Below, piece after piece: positions 16,939 through 27,196 of a DNA stretch of 64,000 nucleotides. The notes under the pieces were generated by a model. That model was not told the origin of the DNA. It searched no databases and was given only the letters and a program-made list of their open reading frames with translations. The position numbers and the translations under genes were made by a program. This DNA comes from Tropicibacter alexandrii. Lineage in GTDB: Bacteria > Pseudomonadota > Alphaproteobacteria > Rhodobacterales > Rhodobacteraceae. The stretch is taken from the NCBI RefSeq assembly GCF_003667315.2, contig NZ_RCTZ02000002.1:186001-250000 (forward strand), given 5' to 3'. The stretch's first letter is position 1, and each line of letters begins with the position of its first letter.

Positions 16939-17994
16939 CTACTCGGCCTCGCTGACGAACTTGAAAACCGGAATGAAGCTGGCCGGTGCCAGCGTTTCGG
17001 TCAGTTGCGGCCACGGGCTGGCTCCCGCTTCGACCGCCTCGATCACCGGGCCTGCATGCCGATGGACGAGCGAGCCTTCGATGGCCCTGACCGCGAACTC
17101 GATGGCCATGCGGCCCTGAAGCACCGGGAAGTCGGTCGGTGCCGCAAGGATCTTGCCACGGTAGATGCCACGGTAGACGGCGTGGGTCATGTAGTCGGAC
17201 ACGATCCCGACCCTGTCTTGCAGGCCACGGGTTCGCAGCAGGGACACCGCAGCCTCGGCGGCGGGGGCGGCCCCGACGATGTAATCGAGGTCGGATACCT
17301 CCTCCAGCGCCTCTTCGACCCGAAGAACCTGTATCTCGCGCCCCGTATCGCCGTATTTCGTGACGGCGATCTCGACCGCGCTGTCCGCGACGGCCTCGCG
17401 AAAGCCGCGCTCGACAAAGCGCACCCAGCCCGCGCCTTCGGGGCCGGGAAACCATGCCACCTTCACCGGTGTGCTGCCCTTGGGATGGCGCTGGGCGATA
17501 TAGCGCCCGGCAACGGCGCCCATCTCGGTCCAGGATACGCCGACCTTGGCGGTTATCCCGTCATCCGCGATGTCGTTCACGGCGGCGATCACCGGGATCG
17601 ACCGGGCGATCTGACGGACCGTGTCGGTCAACTCATCGAAGGCGACGGTGCCAAGGACGAGGGCGTCGGCGCCTTCGGACACGCAGTCCAGCATCTGCTG
17701 GCGCTGCCGGTCGACATTCGGATAGCCCCCCGCCTCGACGAGGCGAAACGAAACGCCAAGCCGCGCGGCCTCTTCGACCATGCCGTGATTGACGCTCAGC
17801 CAGTAGGAATCCTTCAGGTGGGGATAGGCGACGCAGATCGACCAGTTGGCGGCGGCCTTGTCGAGGGGCGTGTAGGCCACGACCTCGGAGGGGCCATCAT
17901 GGTCGAAGGGCGTCTGCGGCACCTGCAATTGCCATTGCGTCCCCGCGAAAGCCGGGCAGGCGAAAACGAGGAAAGACAAGCAGAGCCAACGCAT
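16939..17994 (-). CDS. torT: TorT-type periplasmic TMAO-binding sensor protein
   Basis: A 351-residue periplasmic protein of the sugar-binding-protein fold. The signal peptide is MRWLCLSFLVFACPAFAGTQ. The sequence WSICVAYPHLKDSYWLSVNHGMVEEAARLGV and GGYPNVDRQRQQMLDCVSEGADALVLGTV, read in parts, match TorT. In E. coli TorT binds trimethylamine N-oxide and activates the kinase TorS. It is divergent from torS, 74 bases away. The start at 17994 is the one that gives the signal peptide. Specificity for TMAO is inferred from the family and the tor genes around it. Confidence 0.82.
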   Translation of the reverse strand: MRWLCLSFLVFACPAFAGTQWQLQVPQTPFDHDGPSEVVAYTPLDKAAANWSICVAYPHLKDSYWLSVNHGMVEEAARLGVSFRLVEAGGYPNVDRQRQQMLDCVSEGADALVLGTVAFDELTDTVRQIARSIPVIAAVNDIADDGITAKVGVSWTEMGAVAGRYIAQRHPKGSTPVKVAWFPGPEGAGWVRFVERGFREAVADSAVEIAVTKYGDTGREIQVLRVEEALEEVSDLDYIVGAAPAAEAAVSLLRTRGLQDRVGIVSDYMTHAVYRGIYRGKILAAPTDFPVLQGRMAIEFAVRAIEGSLVHRHAGPVIEAVEAGASPWPQLTETLAPASFIPVFKFVSEAE

Positions 17995-18068
17995 GCATAT
18001 ACTATAGGCGACCTTTTGGGCGATCGACAATCTCCCGGTCGTTGGGAGGGCGCGGTGGACAGGAGACC

Positions 18069-20999
18069 ATGAAACAACCCGGATTGCGCGGCAAGCTGCT
18101 GCTGGCCTTTGTCCTGATTGCAGGGTTGCCGACCTTCGCGGGCTTGCTTGGTCTCGTGGAATTGCGCAGCCTCGCCATTCGGCAATCGGACGTGATCGGG
18201 CAGACCATCCCCGCCATGGGCGACGTGCGCGGCATTGCCGAGGAAAGCACCGGCATCGTCGCCTTGGCACCGCGGCTGGCGGAAATGGACAACCAGCGTG
18301 ACCGCGAGGCCCTGTCGAGCGCGTTGCAGGCGCAGGTCGACGCGCTGTCCCGGCGCATGGCGCGTCTCGACGCGACCCGAGGCGCGGATATCGCGGCATT
18401 GAGCGCCACCGTGATCCGGGCAGAGACCACGCTGCGGAAGCTCGACCGGTTGGTGGCACGCCGCATCGCCGAAGACAGGCTGGCGCGGGACCGTGCCTCC
18501 GCCGCCCTGCACGCGGCGACGGCCTTGCTCGACATGGCCGATACGCTTGTCGCCAATGCCGAGATGGGAACGACCGCCGTGATATCCAGCCTGTATGGCG
18601 ACCTGAACAGCGAACGCGGCGTCGAAGCACTGGACAAGCTGCTGGAGGTCGACCTGTTTCAGCTTGGCCTGATGTACGAACTGCGCTCGCGCACGGCGGA
18701 ACTGGGCTTGCTGATCAACCGCATCGACGAGGCCGCCGACAGCGCCGAGCTTGCCGGGATGGAGGCGGCGTTTCTGCGCGAATTGTCCATCGTGTCGCGC
18801 CGGATCGACTCGATCCGCGATCCCGGTCGTCTTCAGCTGTCGCGCGGTTACCTGTCGGACCTGCAATCCATCGCCACGCCCGGGGCCAGCCTGTTCGGCC
18901 TGCAGACGAGCATACTCGAAACCCGCAGCGGGATCGAAACCCTCAAGCGGGATCTGCAGGATGCGGCGATCCGGCTGGCCGAAGAGGCGGCCGCCGTTGC
19001 CGATCAGCTTCAGACCCTCGCCGTCGAGTCCGGCACGACCGTCGCCGACCAGATGCGCAAGGCGCAATTGCGCAGCAGCGCAGCGGCCATCGCGGGCTTC
19101 TTTCTGGCGCTGGCGGTCATGTGGTTCTTTGTCCGGGGGCGCGTCACGCGTCCGCTCGACCAGCTATACGAGGACATGACCGCGCTGGCCGAAGGTCAAC
19201 TGGATCGCGCGATCCGGACACGCGGCACCGACGAGATCGCGCGCATGGAGGCCGCGACGGAACTGTTCCGCAAGCAGGCCATCGCCAAGCGCGACCTCGA
19301 ACGCCAGCGTGATCTGACCCAGCAGGAGCTTCTGGAACACCGCAACAACCTTGAAATGCTGGTCGCGCGGCAGACCGAGGACCTGCGGCGCGAGGCGGCG
19401 GCACATGAGGCGGCGCGGCACAAGGCCGAGAGCGCGGATCGCGCCAAGTCCGAATTCCTCGCCATGATGAGCCACGAAATCCGCACACCGATGAACGGCA
19501 TGCTCGGCCTTCTGCGCGGCCTGAGCGAAGATCGCCTGACCCGCGCACAACGAACCCGGGCGCTTGCCGCGCTGGCCTCCGGTCAGAACCTGCTTCAGAT
19601 CCTGAACGACATTCTCGATTTCTCGAAGCTCGAACATGGCGGCATGCAGGTCGTCGCCACATCCTTTTCGCTGCACGGCCTCGCCGAGGATGTCGTGACC
19701 CTGATCCGGCCCAACGCGGAAGCCAAATCCCTGCCGCTGCTGCTGGACCTGCCCGACACGGTCGTCGATTGCGTGTGCGGCGACGTGGCCAAGCTGCGGC
19801 AGATTCTCTTCAACCTGCTGTCGAACGCGGTGAAATTCACCGACGAGGGCGAGGTCATCCTGCGGGTTCGGGAAACCGGCCGGGGGGCGCTGCCGCACCG
19901 CGTCGTCTTCGAGATCAGCGATACGGGCAGGGGCGTCTCGCAGGAGGCCAAGACACGGATTTTCGAGGCCTTCCAGCAAGAGGATGGCGACATCGGCACG
20001 CGGTATGGCGGCACCGGGCTGGGGCTGGCCATCAGCAAACGCTTCGCGGTGGCGATCGGTGCCTCCCTGACCTTGGAAAGCACGAAAGGGGTCGGGTCGG
20101 TCTTTGGCCTCGTGGTCGATCTCGAAGAGGGCGATCCCGCCGAGATCGATCACCTGTCGCATCCCGAACCCATCGCGCGCGCCGCCGTGGCGCTGGACGT
20201 GCTGGTGGTCGAGGACAACGAGATCAACCAGATGGTGGCGCGCGGCTATCTCGAACGCATGGGGCACCGCTGCGTCTGCCTGTCGGATGCCGAAAGCGCC
20301 TTGGACCTCTTGCAGCACCAAGGTTTCGACGTGGTCCTGATGGACGTCAAGCTGCCGGGCATGAACGGGGTCGAGGCGACCCGCATCCTGCGCGCCCAAA
20401 CCGACCCCCGACTGGCAGGCATCCCGATCATAGGCATCTCGGCCCATGTGCAGGAAGAGCAGGTCGCAGCCCATCTCGACGCTGGCATGAACGGCTTTGT
20501 CGCAAAGCCGATCGCGCCCGAACGTCTGGCCCGCGCGCTGGAGGCCTTGATGACAGGGCAGGAGCGCGGGGTGTTCCTGTCGCCGCGCATGGTCGCCCCG
20601 GAACGGCAGACCGTCATCTCGGTCATGCAGTCGGCCCTGCGGCGCGACGAGGCCGATCTGGGTCCCGAGGCCGCGCATCGGATCGCGCGGATGTTCGTGG
20701 ACGTGATCCAGCGCGACCACCACGCGCTGGAAGCGGCGCTTGCGGCGCGCAACTGGCCCGATCTGCAGGCCATCGCGCATCGCATGAAAAGCTCGGTGGG
20801 AAACTACGAGCAGTCCGAGGCGATGGACCTGTTGGCACGGATCGAGGCCGCGGCGGCAATGGGCGACGCCGAACGGGAACAGGCCGATGCGCTGGTCCGG
20901 CGCATGGGGGCGATGGTTCGGGACATGCACACGGCGATGGCGGCGGCGCTGGACGGCGCGCCAGCCCCGGAAGCCGCCCTCAGGTCACGGTCGGCGTGA
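18069..20999 (+). CDS. torS: TorS-type hybrid sensor histidine kinase
   Basis: A 976-residue tripartite kinase. TM1 is at residues about 9-30. A long helical periplasmic sensor (about 31-335) precedes TM2 (about 337-357), HAMP, and a HisKA domain with His469 (MMSHEIRTPMNG). The ATPase domain has DTGRGV and GGTGLGLAI. A receiver carries Asp759 (VVLMDVKLPGMNG), and a C-terminal HPt domain carries His904 (AHRMKSSVGN). This His-Asp-His relay is the TorS architecture. AGGAGA precedes the ATG. The 3' end overlaps torR, on the opposite strand, by 20 bases. Confidence 0.92.
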   Translation: MKQPGLRGKLLLAFVLIAGLPTFAGLLGLVELRSLAIRQSDVIGQTIPAMGDVRGIAEESTGIVALAPRLAEMDNQRDREALSSALQAQVDALSRRMARLDATRGADIAALSATVIRAETTLRKLDRLVARRIAEDRLARDRASAALHAATALLDMADTLVANAEMGTTAVISSLYGDLNSERGVEALDKLLEVDLFQLGLMYELRSRTAELGLLINRIDEAADSAELAGMEAAFLRELSIVSRRIDSIRDPGRLQLSRGYLSDLQSIATPGASLFGLQTSILETRSGIETLKRDLQDAAIRLAEEAAAVADQLQTLAVESGTTVADQMRKAQLRSSAAAIAGFFLALAVMWFFVRGRVTRPLDQLYEDMTALAEGQLDRAIRTRGTDEIARMEAATELFRKQAIAKRDLERQRDLTQQELLEHRNNLEMLVARQTEDLRREAAAHEAARHKAESADRAKSEFLAMMSHEIRTPMNGMLGLLRGLSEDRLTRAQRTRALAALASGQNLLQILNDILDFSKLEHGGMQVVATSFSLHGLAEDVVTLIRPNAEAKSLPLLLDLPDTVVDCVCGDVAKLRQILFNLLSNAVKFTDEGEVILRVRETGRGALPHRVVFEISDTGRGVSQEAKTRIFEAFQQEDGDIGTRYGGTGLGLAISKRFAVAIGASLTLESTKGVGSVFGLVVDLEEGDPAEIDHLSHPEPIARAAVALDVLVVEDNEINQMVARGYLERMGHRCVCLSDAESALDLLQHQGFDVVLMDVKLPGMNGVEATRILRAQTDPRLAGIPIIGISAHVQEEQVAAHLDAGMNGFVAKPIAPERLARALEALMTGQERGVFLSPRMVAPERQTVISVMQSALRRDEADLGPEAAHRIARMFVDVIQRDHHALEAALAARNWPDLQAIAHRMKSSVGNYEQSEAMDLLARIEAAAAMGDAEREQADALVRRMGAMVRDMHTAMAAALDGAPAPEAALRSRSA

Positions 21000-21672
21000 A
21001 GGCGTAGCCTTCTCCGTGGATCGTCGTGATGACCGACGGACGGACGGCATCGGCATCGAGCTTGGCGCGCAGCCGCCGCACGAGGACATCGACCGTGCGC
21101 GGGTTGGTCCCGTATTGGCGGTGCGTGATCCGTGACATCAGCGCGTCGCGCGTGGCCACCTGCCCGGAGCGGGACACGAGGTAGTAGAGAATTTCGAATT
21201 CCGCGCGCGTCAGCGGCACCGGCTCGCCGTCCTCGGTTTCGAGCCGCCGGGTCTGGATGTTGAAGCAGAAGCCATCGAAGCGATAGACCTGCTTGACCGC
21301 ATGTCCGGCCTGCCCGGTGCGGTAGAGCAGGTTCTTGATCCGGGCCAGCAATTCGCGCCGGTTGAAAGGCTTGCAGACATAATCGTCGGCGCCGATCTCG
21401 AGCCCGACGATCCGGTCGACATCGTCGTTTCGCCCGGTCACGAGGATGATCCCGATATCGGATTTCGCCCGCTGCTCGCGGGTGATCCTGAGGCCGTCCT
21501 TTCCCGGAAGGTTGATATCGACCAGCATCAGGTCGATGGCCTTCTCGGCCAGCACGTGTTCGGCCTCATGCGCGCTTTCGGCTTCGGACACATCATAGCC
21601 CTGCGCCTCGAGGTAGGTGACGAGGGACGCCCGGGTGACGGCCTCGTCTTCGATGACCAAGATGTGGGACAT
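20980..21672 (-). CDS. torR: TorR-type response regulator (OmpR family)
   Basis: A 230-residue regulator. The receiver has acidic residues E8-D9, phospho-acceptor D52 (LMLVDINLPG) and the lysine in CKPFNRREL. It is followed by an OmpR winged helix (RAEFEILYYLVSRSGQVATRDALM, then RTVDVLVRRLRAKLD). It receives phosphate from the TorS HPt domain. It is divergent from the ABC importer at 21859, and tor-box-like sites lie between them, so the importer is its likely target. Confidence 0.9.
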   Translation of the reverse strand: MSHILVIEDEAVTRASLVTYLEAQGYDVSEAESAHEAEHVLAEKAIDLMLVDINLPGKDGLRITREQRAKSDIGIILVTGRNDDVDRIVGLEIGADDYVCKPFNRRELLARIKNLLYRTGQAGHAVKQVYRFDGFCFNIQTRRLETEDGEPVPLTRAEFEILYYLVSRSGQVATRDALMSRITHRQYGTNPRTVDVLVRRLRAKLDADAVRPSVITTIHGEGYAFTPTVT

Positions 21673-21730
21673 GTGTCTACCCGAATGAAAAAGTGTTTCC
21701 TGTTAACAAATTTTAACAATCCCGCAAAGC

Positions 21731-21762
21731 CGGTTCACATCGTGCGGCTTACCTGTTCACAT
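21731..21762. promoter_or_regulatory. Two tor-box-like TorR sites
   Basis: CTGTTCACAT at 21753-21762 matches the E. coli TorR decamer CTGTTCATAT at 9 of 10 positions. CGGTTCACAT at 21731-21740 matches at 8 of 10. They are direct repeats 22 bases apart, about two helical turns, in the torR/importer divergent region. A weaker CTGTTAACAA lies at 21700-21709 near the torR start. Confidence 0.7.
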
Positions 21763-21834
21763 AACATACCTACGATTTCCCGGCGGGCGCCGAACTTTTC
21801 ATCAGACGAGTTCCGCAAACAACCATCAGGTTGA

Positions 21835-22809
<975 letters not shown>

Positions 22810-22827
22810 CCCCGCCCAGCTGAGCAA

Positions 22828-22861
22828 GACCGCCGCCTCGGTCCTTCGGACCGGGGCGGTC
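22828..22861 (+). terminator. Long hairpin between the binding-protein and ATPase genes
   Basis: An almost fully paired stem runs from GACCGCC (22828-22834) to CGGTC (22857-22861), with the core CGGTCC/GGACCG and a three-base loop. There is no T-run. It probably stabilises the 3' end of the binding-protein message or attenuates read-through into the ATPase gene. Confidence 0.6.
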
Positions 22862-22884
22862 CACGAGCGCAAGGAATAGAACAG

Positions 22885-23916
22885 ATGTCCCCTTCCCAGC
22901 CCGTCATATCCTGCCGCAATGTCTGGAAACTGTTCGGACCAAGGCCCGAAAGCTATCTGGCCGGGCTCGATCCGGCGGCGGGGTTCGATGCGATCCGCGC
23001 CGATGGCTATGTGCCCGCCGTCCGCGACGTGTCGCTTGATATCGCGCGGGGCGAGATGCTGGTCATCATGGGCTTGTCCGGCTCGGGCAAGTCGACGCTG
23101 GTCCGCTGCATGTCGCGGCTGATCGAGATCACCGGCGGCGAGATCGACGTCGATGGCCGGGTGATCGGGGCGCTGTCCGAACGCGAGTTGATCGACCTGC
23201 GCCGCAACAAGATGGGGATGGTGTTCCAGAACTTCGGCCTGCTGCCGCATCGCACCGTGCTCGACAATGTCGCCTTCCCGCTGGAGATGCGCGGGCAGGA
23301 CATCCACGCGCGCCGCGCACGCGCGCTCGAAGTGATCGAACTGGTCGGCCTCGCGGGCCGCGAGGACTATTTCCCGCGCGAGCTTTCGGGCGGCCAGCAA
23401 CAGCGCGTGGGCATTGCCCGCAGCCTCGCCATCGAGCCGGACATCTGGTTCCTCGACGAACCGTTTTCCGCGCTCGATCCGCTGATCCGGCGCGAAATGC
23501 AGGATGAATTCCTGCGATTGCAGGCGATGCTGGGCAAGACCATCGTGTTCATCACCCACGATTTCGACGAAGCCCTTCGGCTCGCGGATCGGATCGCCAT
23601 CATGAAGGATGGCGCGGTCGAGCAATGCGACCGACCGGACCGCATCGTCATGAACCCGGCCACCGATTACGTCGCCAAGTTCATCGAAGACGTTGAAAAG
23701 GCGCGCGTCGTGCACGCGCGCGCCTTGGCCCAGCCGGTCGATGGCCAGACGCTGACCGGCGCGCCGGTGGATGGAAGCAAGACGATTTCCCAACTTGCCC
23801 GCCTTCTGGTCAACGACGACCGCGCGATCCTGCCGGTCTCGGGGCCGGACGGTCGCGTGATCGGTGCGATGGACCGCCAGCAGGCGCTCGACGTGCTTCT
23901 GGGGGCTGCCCAATGA
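22885..23916 (+). CDS. Betaine/TMAO-type ABC transporter ATPase (ProV-like)
   Basis: A 343-residue quaternary-amine-type ATPase. It has Walker A GLSGSGKST, Q-loop FQNFGLLPHRTVLDN, signature LSGGQQQR, Walker B IWFLDEPFSALD and H-loop ITHDFDEAL. After residue about 260 there is a CBS-like tail (VNDDRAILPVSGPDGRVIGAMDRQQAL). In ProV/OpuA proteins the tandem CBS region senses ionic strength. Here only a partial region is present. It overlaps the permease gene by ATGA. Confidence 0.93.
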   Translation: MSPSQPVISCRNVWKLFGPRPESYLAGLDPAAGFDAIRADGYVPAVRDVSLDIARGEMLVIMGLSGSGKSTLVRCMSRLIEITGGEIDVDGRVIGALSERELIDLRRNKMGMVFQNFGLLPHRTVLDNVAFPLEMRGQDIHARRARALEVIELVGLAGREDYFPRELSGGQQQRVGIARSLAIEPDIWFLDEPFSALDPLIRREMQDEFLRLQAMLGKTIVFITHDFDEALRLADRIAIMKDGAVEQCDRPDRIVMNPATDYVAKFIEDVEKARVVHARALAQPVDGQTLTGAPVDGSKTISQLARLLVNDDRAILPVSGPDGRVIGAMDRQQALDVLLGAAQ

Positions 23917-25877
23917 CGGTGGCTGCGACGAATGCCTCGGCACCGATGCGCCCGCAGTCGCGCCCGAGGATGGCGCAATTCCTGTTCGCTGCGGCGCTGT
24001 GCCTTGCGGTCGCGAAACTTGCCCTGCCGGATGGTCTCGTGCGGCCACCGGACTGGCTGGTCTGGCCCTTCGCGGATTGGTTCAACGCGGTCTTCAGCTT
24101 TATCCGCGACGATCTGGGCCTGATCCACGTGACGCGGGCATTCGCGGACGGTCTGGAAAGCGTGCTGGATGTCACGGCGAACCTGCTCTACGGCAAGAAC
24201 CGCTGGCCGCGGCTGGGTCCGATCCCGTGGAGCGTGATCGCGATCACTGCAGCGATGATCGGCTACGCGATCAACGGCTGGCGTCTGGCGGCATTCGCCG
24301 GGCTGACCTTTGTCTGGATCGCCGCGATGGGCCAGTGGCAATGGGCGATGGAAACGCTGTCGGTCATCATCGTGGCCGCCCCGGTTTCGGTCTTCCTCGG
24401 TCTGCTGCTGGGCACGATGGGGTGGAAAAGCGCGCGCTTCCGTCTGGTCCTGAACCCGCTTTTGAACGTCGCGCAGTCGCTGCCGCATTTCGCCTATATG
24501 ATTCCGGTCGTGGTCTTCATCGGCGTGGGCGCGAAGGCGGGGGCGATCGTGACGATCATCTTCTCGGTTCCGCCGATGATCCGCATGACCATGCTTGGTC
24601 TTCAAAAGGTGCCATCCGAGGTGGTCGAGGCTGGCCACATGGCTGGTGCAACCCGGTGGCAGCTGTTGCGCCACGTGCGCCTGCCCACCGCCCGGACCGA
24701 GCTTCTGGTCGGCGTGAACCAAGTCATCATGCAATGTCTTGCGATGGTCGTTCTGGCCAGCTTCATCGGGATGCCGGGGCTGGGCCAGAAGCTGTTGCAG
24801 CTGTTGCAGGCGCTCAAGATCGGGCGCTCGATCGAGATCGGCATCACCATCGTTCTTCTCGCCATCATGCTGGACCGGTGTTCCAAGGCATGGGCCGTCA
24901 AGCAGCCGGTGCACCTAGAGAAGGGAACGTCGTGGCTGATGCGCCACAAGCTTCTGGTGATCTGGGCGGCTCTGGTCGCCGTGTTCTGGGCCCTGTCGCT
25001 GGTCTTTCCGATCCTGCATGAGATCGGACGCCGCGACGCGCTGAGCCTTGCTGCGCCGTTGGACGCGATCATGGACTGGATCATCGGCACGCTCGATCCC
25101 GTCACGCAATGGCTGCGTTGGTTCCTGATCGTCTGGGTTCTCATCCCCTTGCGCGACGGGATGCTGTGGTTGCCGTTTTCGGCCGTGCTGGTGTTTCTCA
25201 TGGCCGTGGGCTGGGCGATTGGCGGCAAACGTTCGGCTCTGGTCTGCCTTGGCTATTTCGGCCTGATCGCCATGTCCGGTTGGTGGGACCGCGCGATGAT
25301 CACCGTCTACACGGTCACGTTCGCGGTGTTCATCGCCACCTTGATCGGATTTCCGTTGGGGATATGGGGGTCGCGCAGCAAGGCCCGCGCGCAGGCGGTG
25401 CTGCTGGTCTGTGACACGCTCCAGACCTTTCCGAGCTTCATTTACCTGATCCCGGTGATCATGCTGTTCGGCGTCAACGACGTGGCCGTCGTCGGGGCGG
25501 TCGTGCTGTTCGCCGCCGTTCCGCTGGTCCGCTACACGATCGAGGGCCTGCGCGGGGTGCCGGAGGCCCAGATCGAAGCCGCCGACATGTCCGGGGCGAC
25601 GCGCCGCCAGACCTTGTGGAGCGTCCGGCTGCCGCTTGCCCTGCCGACCATCATGGTCGGCGTCAACCAGTCCGTGATGTTCTCGCTTTTCATGGTGATC
25701 ATCGCGGCCTTCATCGGGACGCAGGATCTGGGGCAGGAAATGCAGCGCGCCCTGTCCTCCAGCGATGTCGGCAAGGGTTTGGTCCTTGGGCTGGCGGTAT
25801 CCTTCATGGGGTTGATGGTCGATCACCTGATAACGGTTTGGGCCAACCGCCGCCGCCGGGCCTTGGGGCTGAGCTAG
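23913..25877 (+). CDS. Betaine/TMAO-type ABC transporter permease, duplicated ProW-like fusion
   Basis: A 654-residue permease made of two homologous permease domains in one chain, about residues 90-335 and 420-654. Each has its own EAA loop, EVVEAGHMAGATRWQLLRHVRLP and AQIEAADMSGATRRQTLWSVRLP, read in parts, followed by the similar phrases VGVNQVIMQ and VGVNQSVMF. A single polypeptide can therefore supply both halves of the membrane channel. Its TAG stop shares the bases CTAG with the stop of the convergent UbiB-type kinase gene. Confidence 0.9.
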   Translation: MTVAATNASAPMRPQSRPRMAQFLFAAALCLAVAKLALPDGLVRPPDWLVWPFADWFNAVFSFIRDDLGLIHVTRAFADGLESVLDVTANLLYGKNRWPRLGPIPWSVIAITAAMIGYAINGWRLAAFAGLTFVWIAAMGQWQWAMETLSVIIVAAPVSVFLGLLLGTMGWKSARFRLVLNPLLNVAQSLPHFAYMIPVVVFIGVGAKAGAIVTIIFSVPPMIRMTMLGLQKVPSEVVEAGHMAGATRWQLLRHVRLPTARTELLVGVNQVIMQCLAMVVLASFIGMPGLGQKLLQLLQALKIGRSIEIGITIVLLAIMLDRCSKAWAVKQPVHLEKGTSWLMRHKLLVIWAALVAVFWALSLVFPILHEIGRRDALSLAAPLDAIMDWIIGTLDPVTQWLRWFLIVWVLIPLRDGMLWLPFSAVLVFLMAVGWAIGGKRSALVCLGYFGLIAMSGWWDRAMITVYTVTFAVFIATLIGFPLGIWGSRSKARAQAVLLVCDTLQTFPSFIYLIPVIMLFGVNDVAVVGAVVLFAAVPLVRYTIEGLRGVPEAQIEAADMSGATRRQTLWSVRLPLALPTIMVGVNQSVMFSLFMVIIAAFIGTQDLGQEMQRALSSSDVGKGLVLGLAVSFMGLMVDHLITVWANRRRRALGLS

Positions 25878-27196
25878 TCCAGATGGCGCTCGGTGATCTG
25901 TCGCAGGGGCAGGGTGGCGCGCAGCCGCGTGCCCAGCAGGAAAAGCCCGCCGAACTTGCGTTGCAGGTAAAGCACGTCCATCGGGACCGAGGGCGGGTGA
26001 TACCCGCCCCGGGCCAGCGCCATGGCCTCGGCGTTCAGGGTCCTGAGCAGGCTTTGGTCGGCAAAGTCGAAGCGGTCCGCGCCGAGCGCCGCGAAGATCT
26101 GGGTCATCAGCGCCAGCAGGCGCGCATCGAAGGGCCCGGCTTCGGGGCCTGTGCCGATCAGGCCCAAGGCCGTGGCGGCCTCTTGCAGCCCGCCCGCATC
26201 CTGTGACAGCCCGGCGCGCAGGAGGTTGCGATAGGCAGCCGTGACCGCCGGGTCGAGATCGCGCACCGCGCCGAAATCCAGCAACACGATGCGCCCGGAT
26301 ACCGGGTCGTGGAGGTAGTTGGCAAAGTTCGGATCGCTTTGCATCGCGCCGAAGTCAAAGACTTCGCGCAGGGTCAGATCGACCAGCGTGGCCATGACGC
26401 GGTTGCGGGTGGTGGCGTCCGCCTCGGTCAGGGTTTCGATGGGCCGACCCGCCATGAAGGACATGGCAAGGATCTGCGGCGTGCTCAGGTCGGGGTGGTA
26501 CTCGGGCACGGCAAAATCGTCCGCATCGTCAAGCAGCGCGCCGAAGCGGCGCAGCTGAGCGCCTTCGCGTGCGTAATCGGTTTCCTCATGCAATTGGCGG
26601 CGCGCCTCGGCAAGGTAGGGGGCGATGTCGAACCCCTTTGGCAGCAGGCCCGACAGGCGCAGCAGACTGCCCACATTCGACACGTCGCTGTCGATGCTCT
26701 GCGCGACGCCCGGATATTGCACCTTGATCGCAAGGTCGCGCCCGTCCCGGGTCGCGGCCCGATGCACCTGACCGATGCTGGCGGCGGCAATGGGGCGGAC
26801 GTCGAACCGTTGGAAGCGTCGCATCCAGCCCGCCCCCCAGCCCCGGTCCAGCACCTGTTTCAGTTGCGCGGGCGGCATGACATGCGCCTGATCGCGCAGC
26901 CGAGCCAGCACCTGTGCTAGTTCGGGCGGCAGGAACTCTCCGGCATCCATGGACAAAAGCTGGCCGATCTTCATGGCGGCGCCGCGCATCCTGGCCAATT
27001 CCTCGGTCACGCGTCGGACGTTGCCCGGCGTCACCAACAGGCTGCGCGCGTCGGGCCGGGTGCCGCGCGCCATGCCGCCAAGCGCCTGAAGCGCCGCGCC
27101 CCCTGCGATTCCCGCCGTCAGGCTGCCAAGGCGAAACAGCCGGTTCACCCGGCCCGCCGGGACCTTGAGCGGGCGCGCGTCGGTCGGATCGCTCAT
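25874..27196 (-). CDS. ABC1/UbiB-family atypical kinase
   Basis: A 440-residue protein with the full set of family motifs: KIGQ (AAMKIGQLLSMD), the alanine-rich loop AAASIGQVHRA, IKVQYPGV, the ETDYAREG acidic motif, QSDPNFANY and DFGAVR. UbiB-type proteins act as small-molecule kinases or ATPases linked to ubiquinone and lipid metabolism. The start at 27196 overlaps the stop of the photolyase-like gene by ATGA, so the two are made together. This is not the canonical ubiE-ubiB locus, so its target is open. Confidence 0.88.
   Translation of the reverse strand: MSDPTDARPLKVPAGRVNRLFRLGSLTAGIAGGAALQALGGMARGTRPDARSLLVTPGNVRRVTEELARMRGAAMKIGQLLSMDAGEFLPPELAQVLARLRDQAHVMPPAQLKQVLDRGWGAGWMRRFQRFDVRPIAAASIGQVHRAATRDGRDLAIKVQYPGVAQSIDSDVSNVGSLLRLSGLLPKGFDIAPYLAEARRQLHEETDYAREGAQLRRFGALLDDADDFAVPEYHPDLSTPQILAMSFMAGRPIETLTEADATTRNRVMATLVDLTLREVFDFGAMQSDPNFANYLHDPVSGRIVLLDFGAVRDLDPAVTAAYRNLLRAGLSQDAGGLQEAATALGLIGTGPEAGPFDARLLALMTQIFAALGADRFDFADQSLLRTLNAEAMALARGGYHPPSVPMDVLYLQRKFGGLFLLGTRLRATLPLRQITERHLD

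Noticed and set aside
19164-20930. Long open frame antisense to torS
   Set aside because: Shadow of the kinase coding frame; His- and Arg-rich without motifs.
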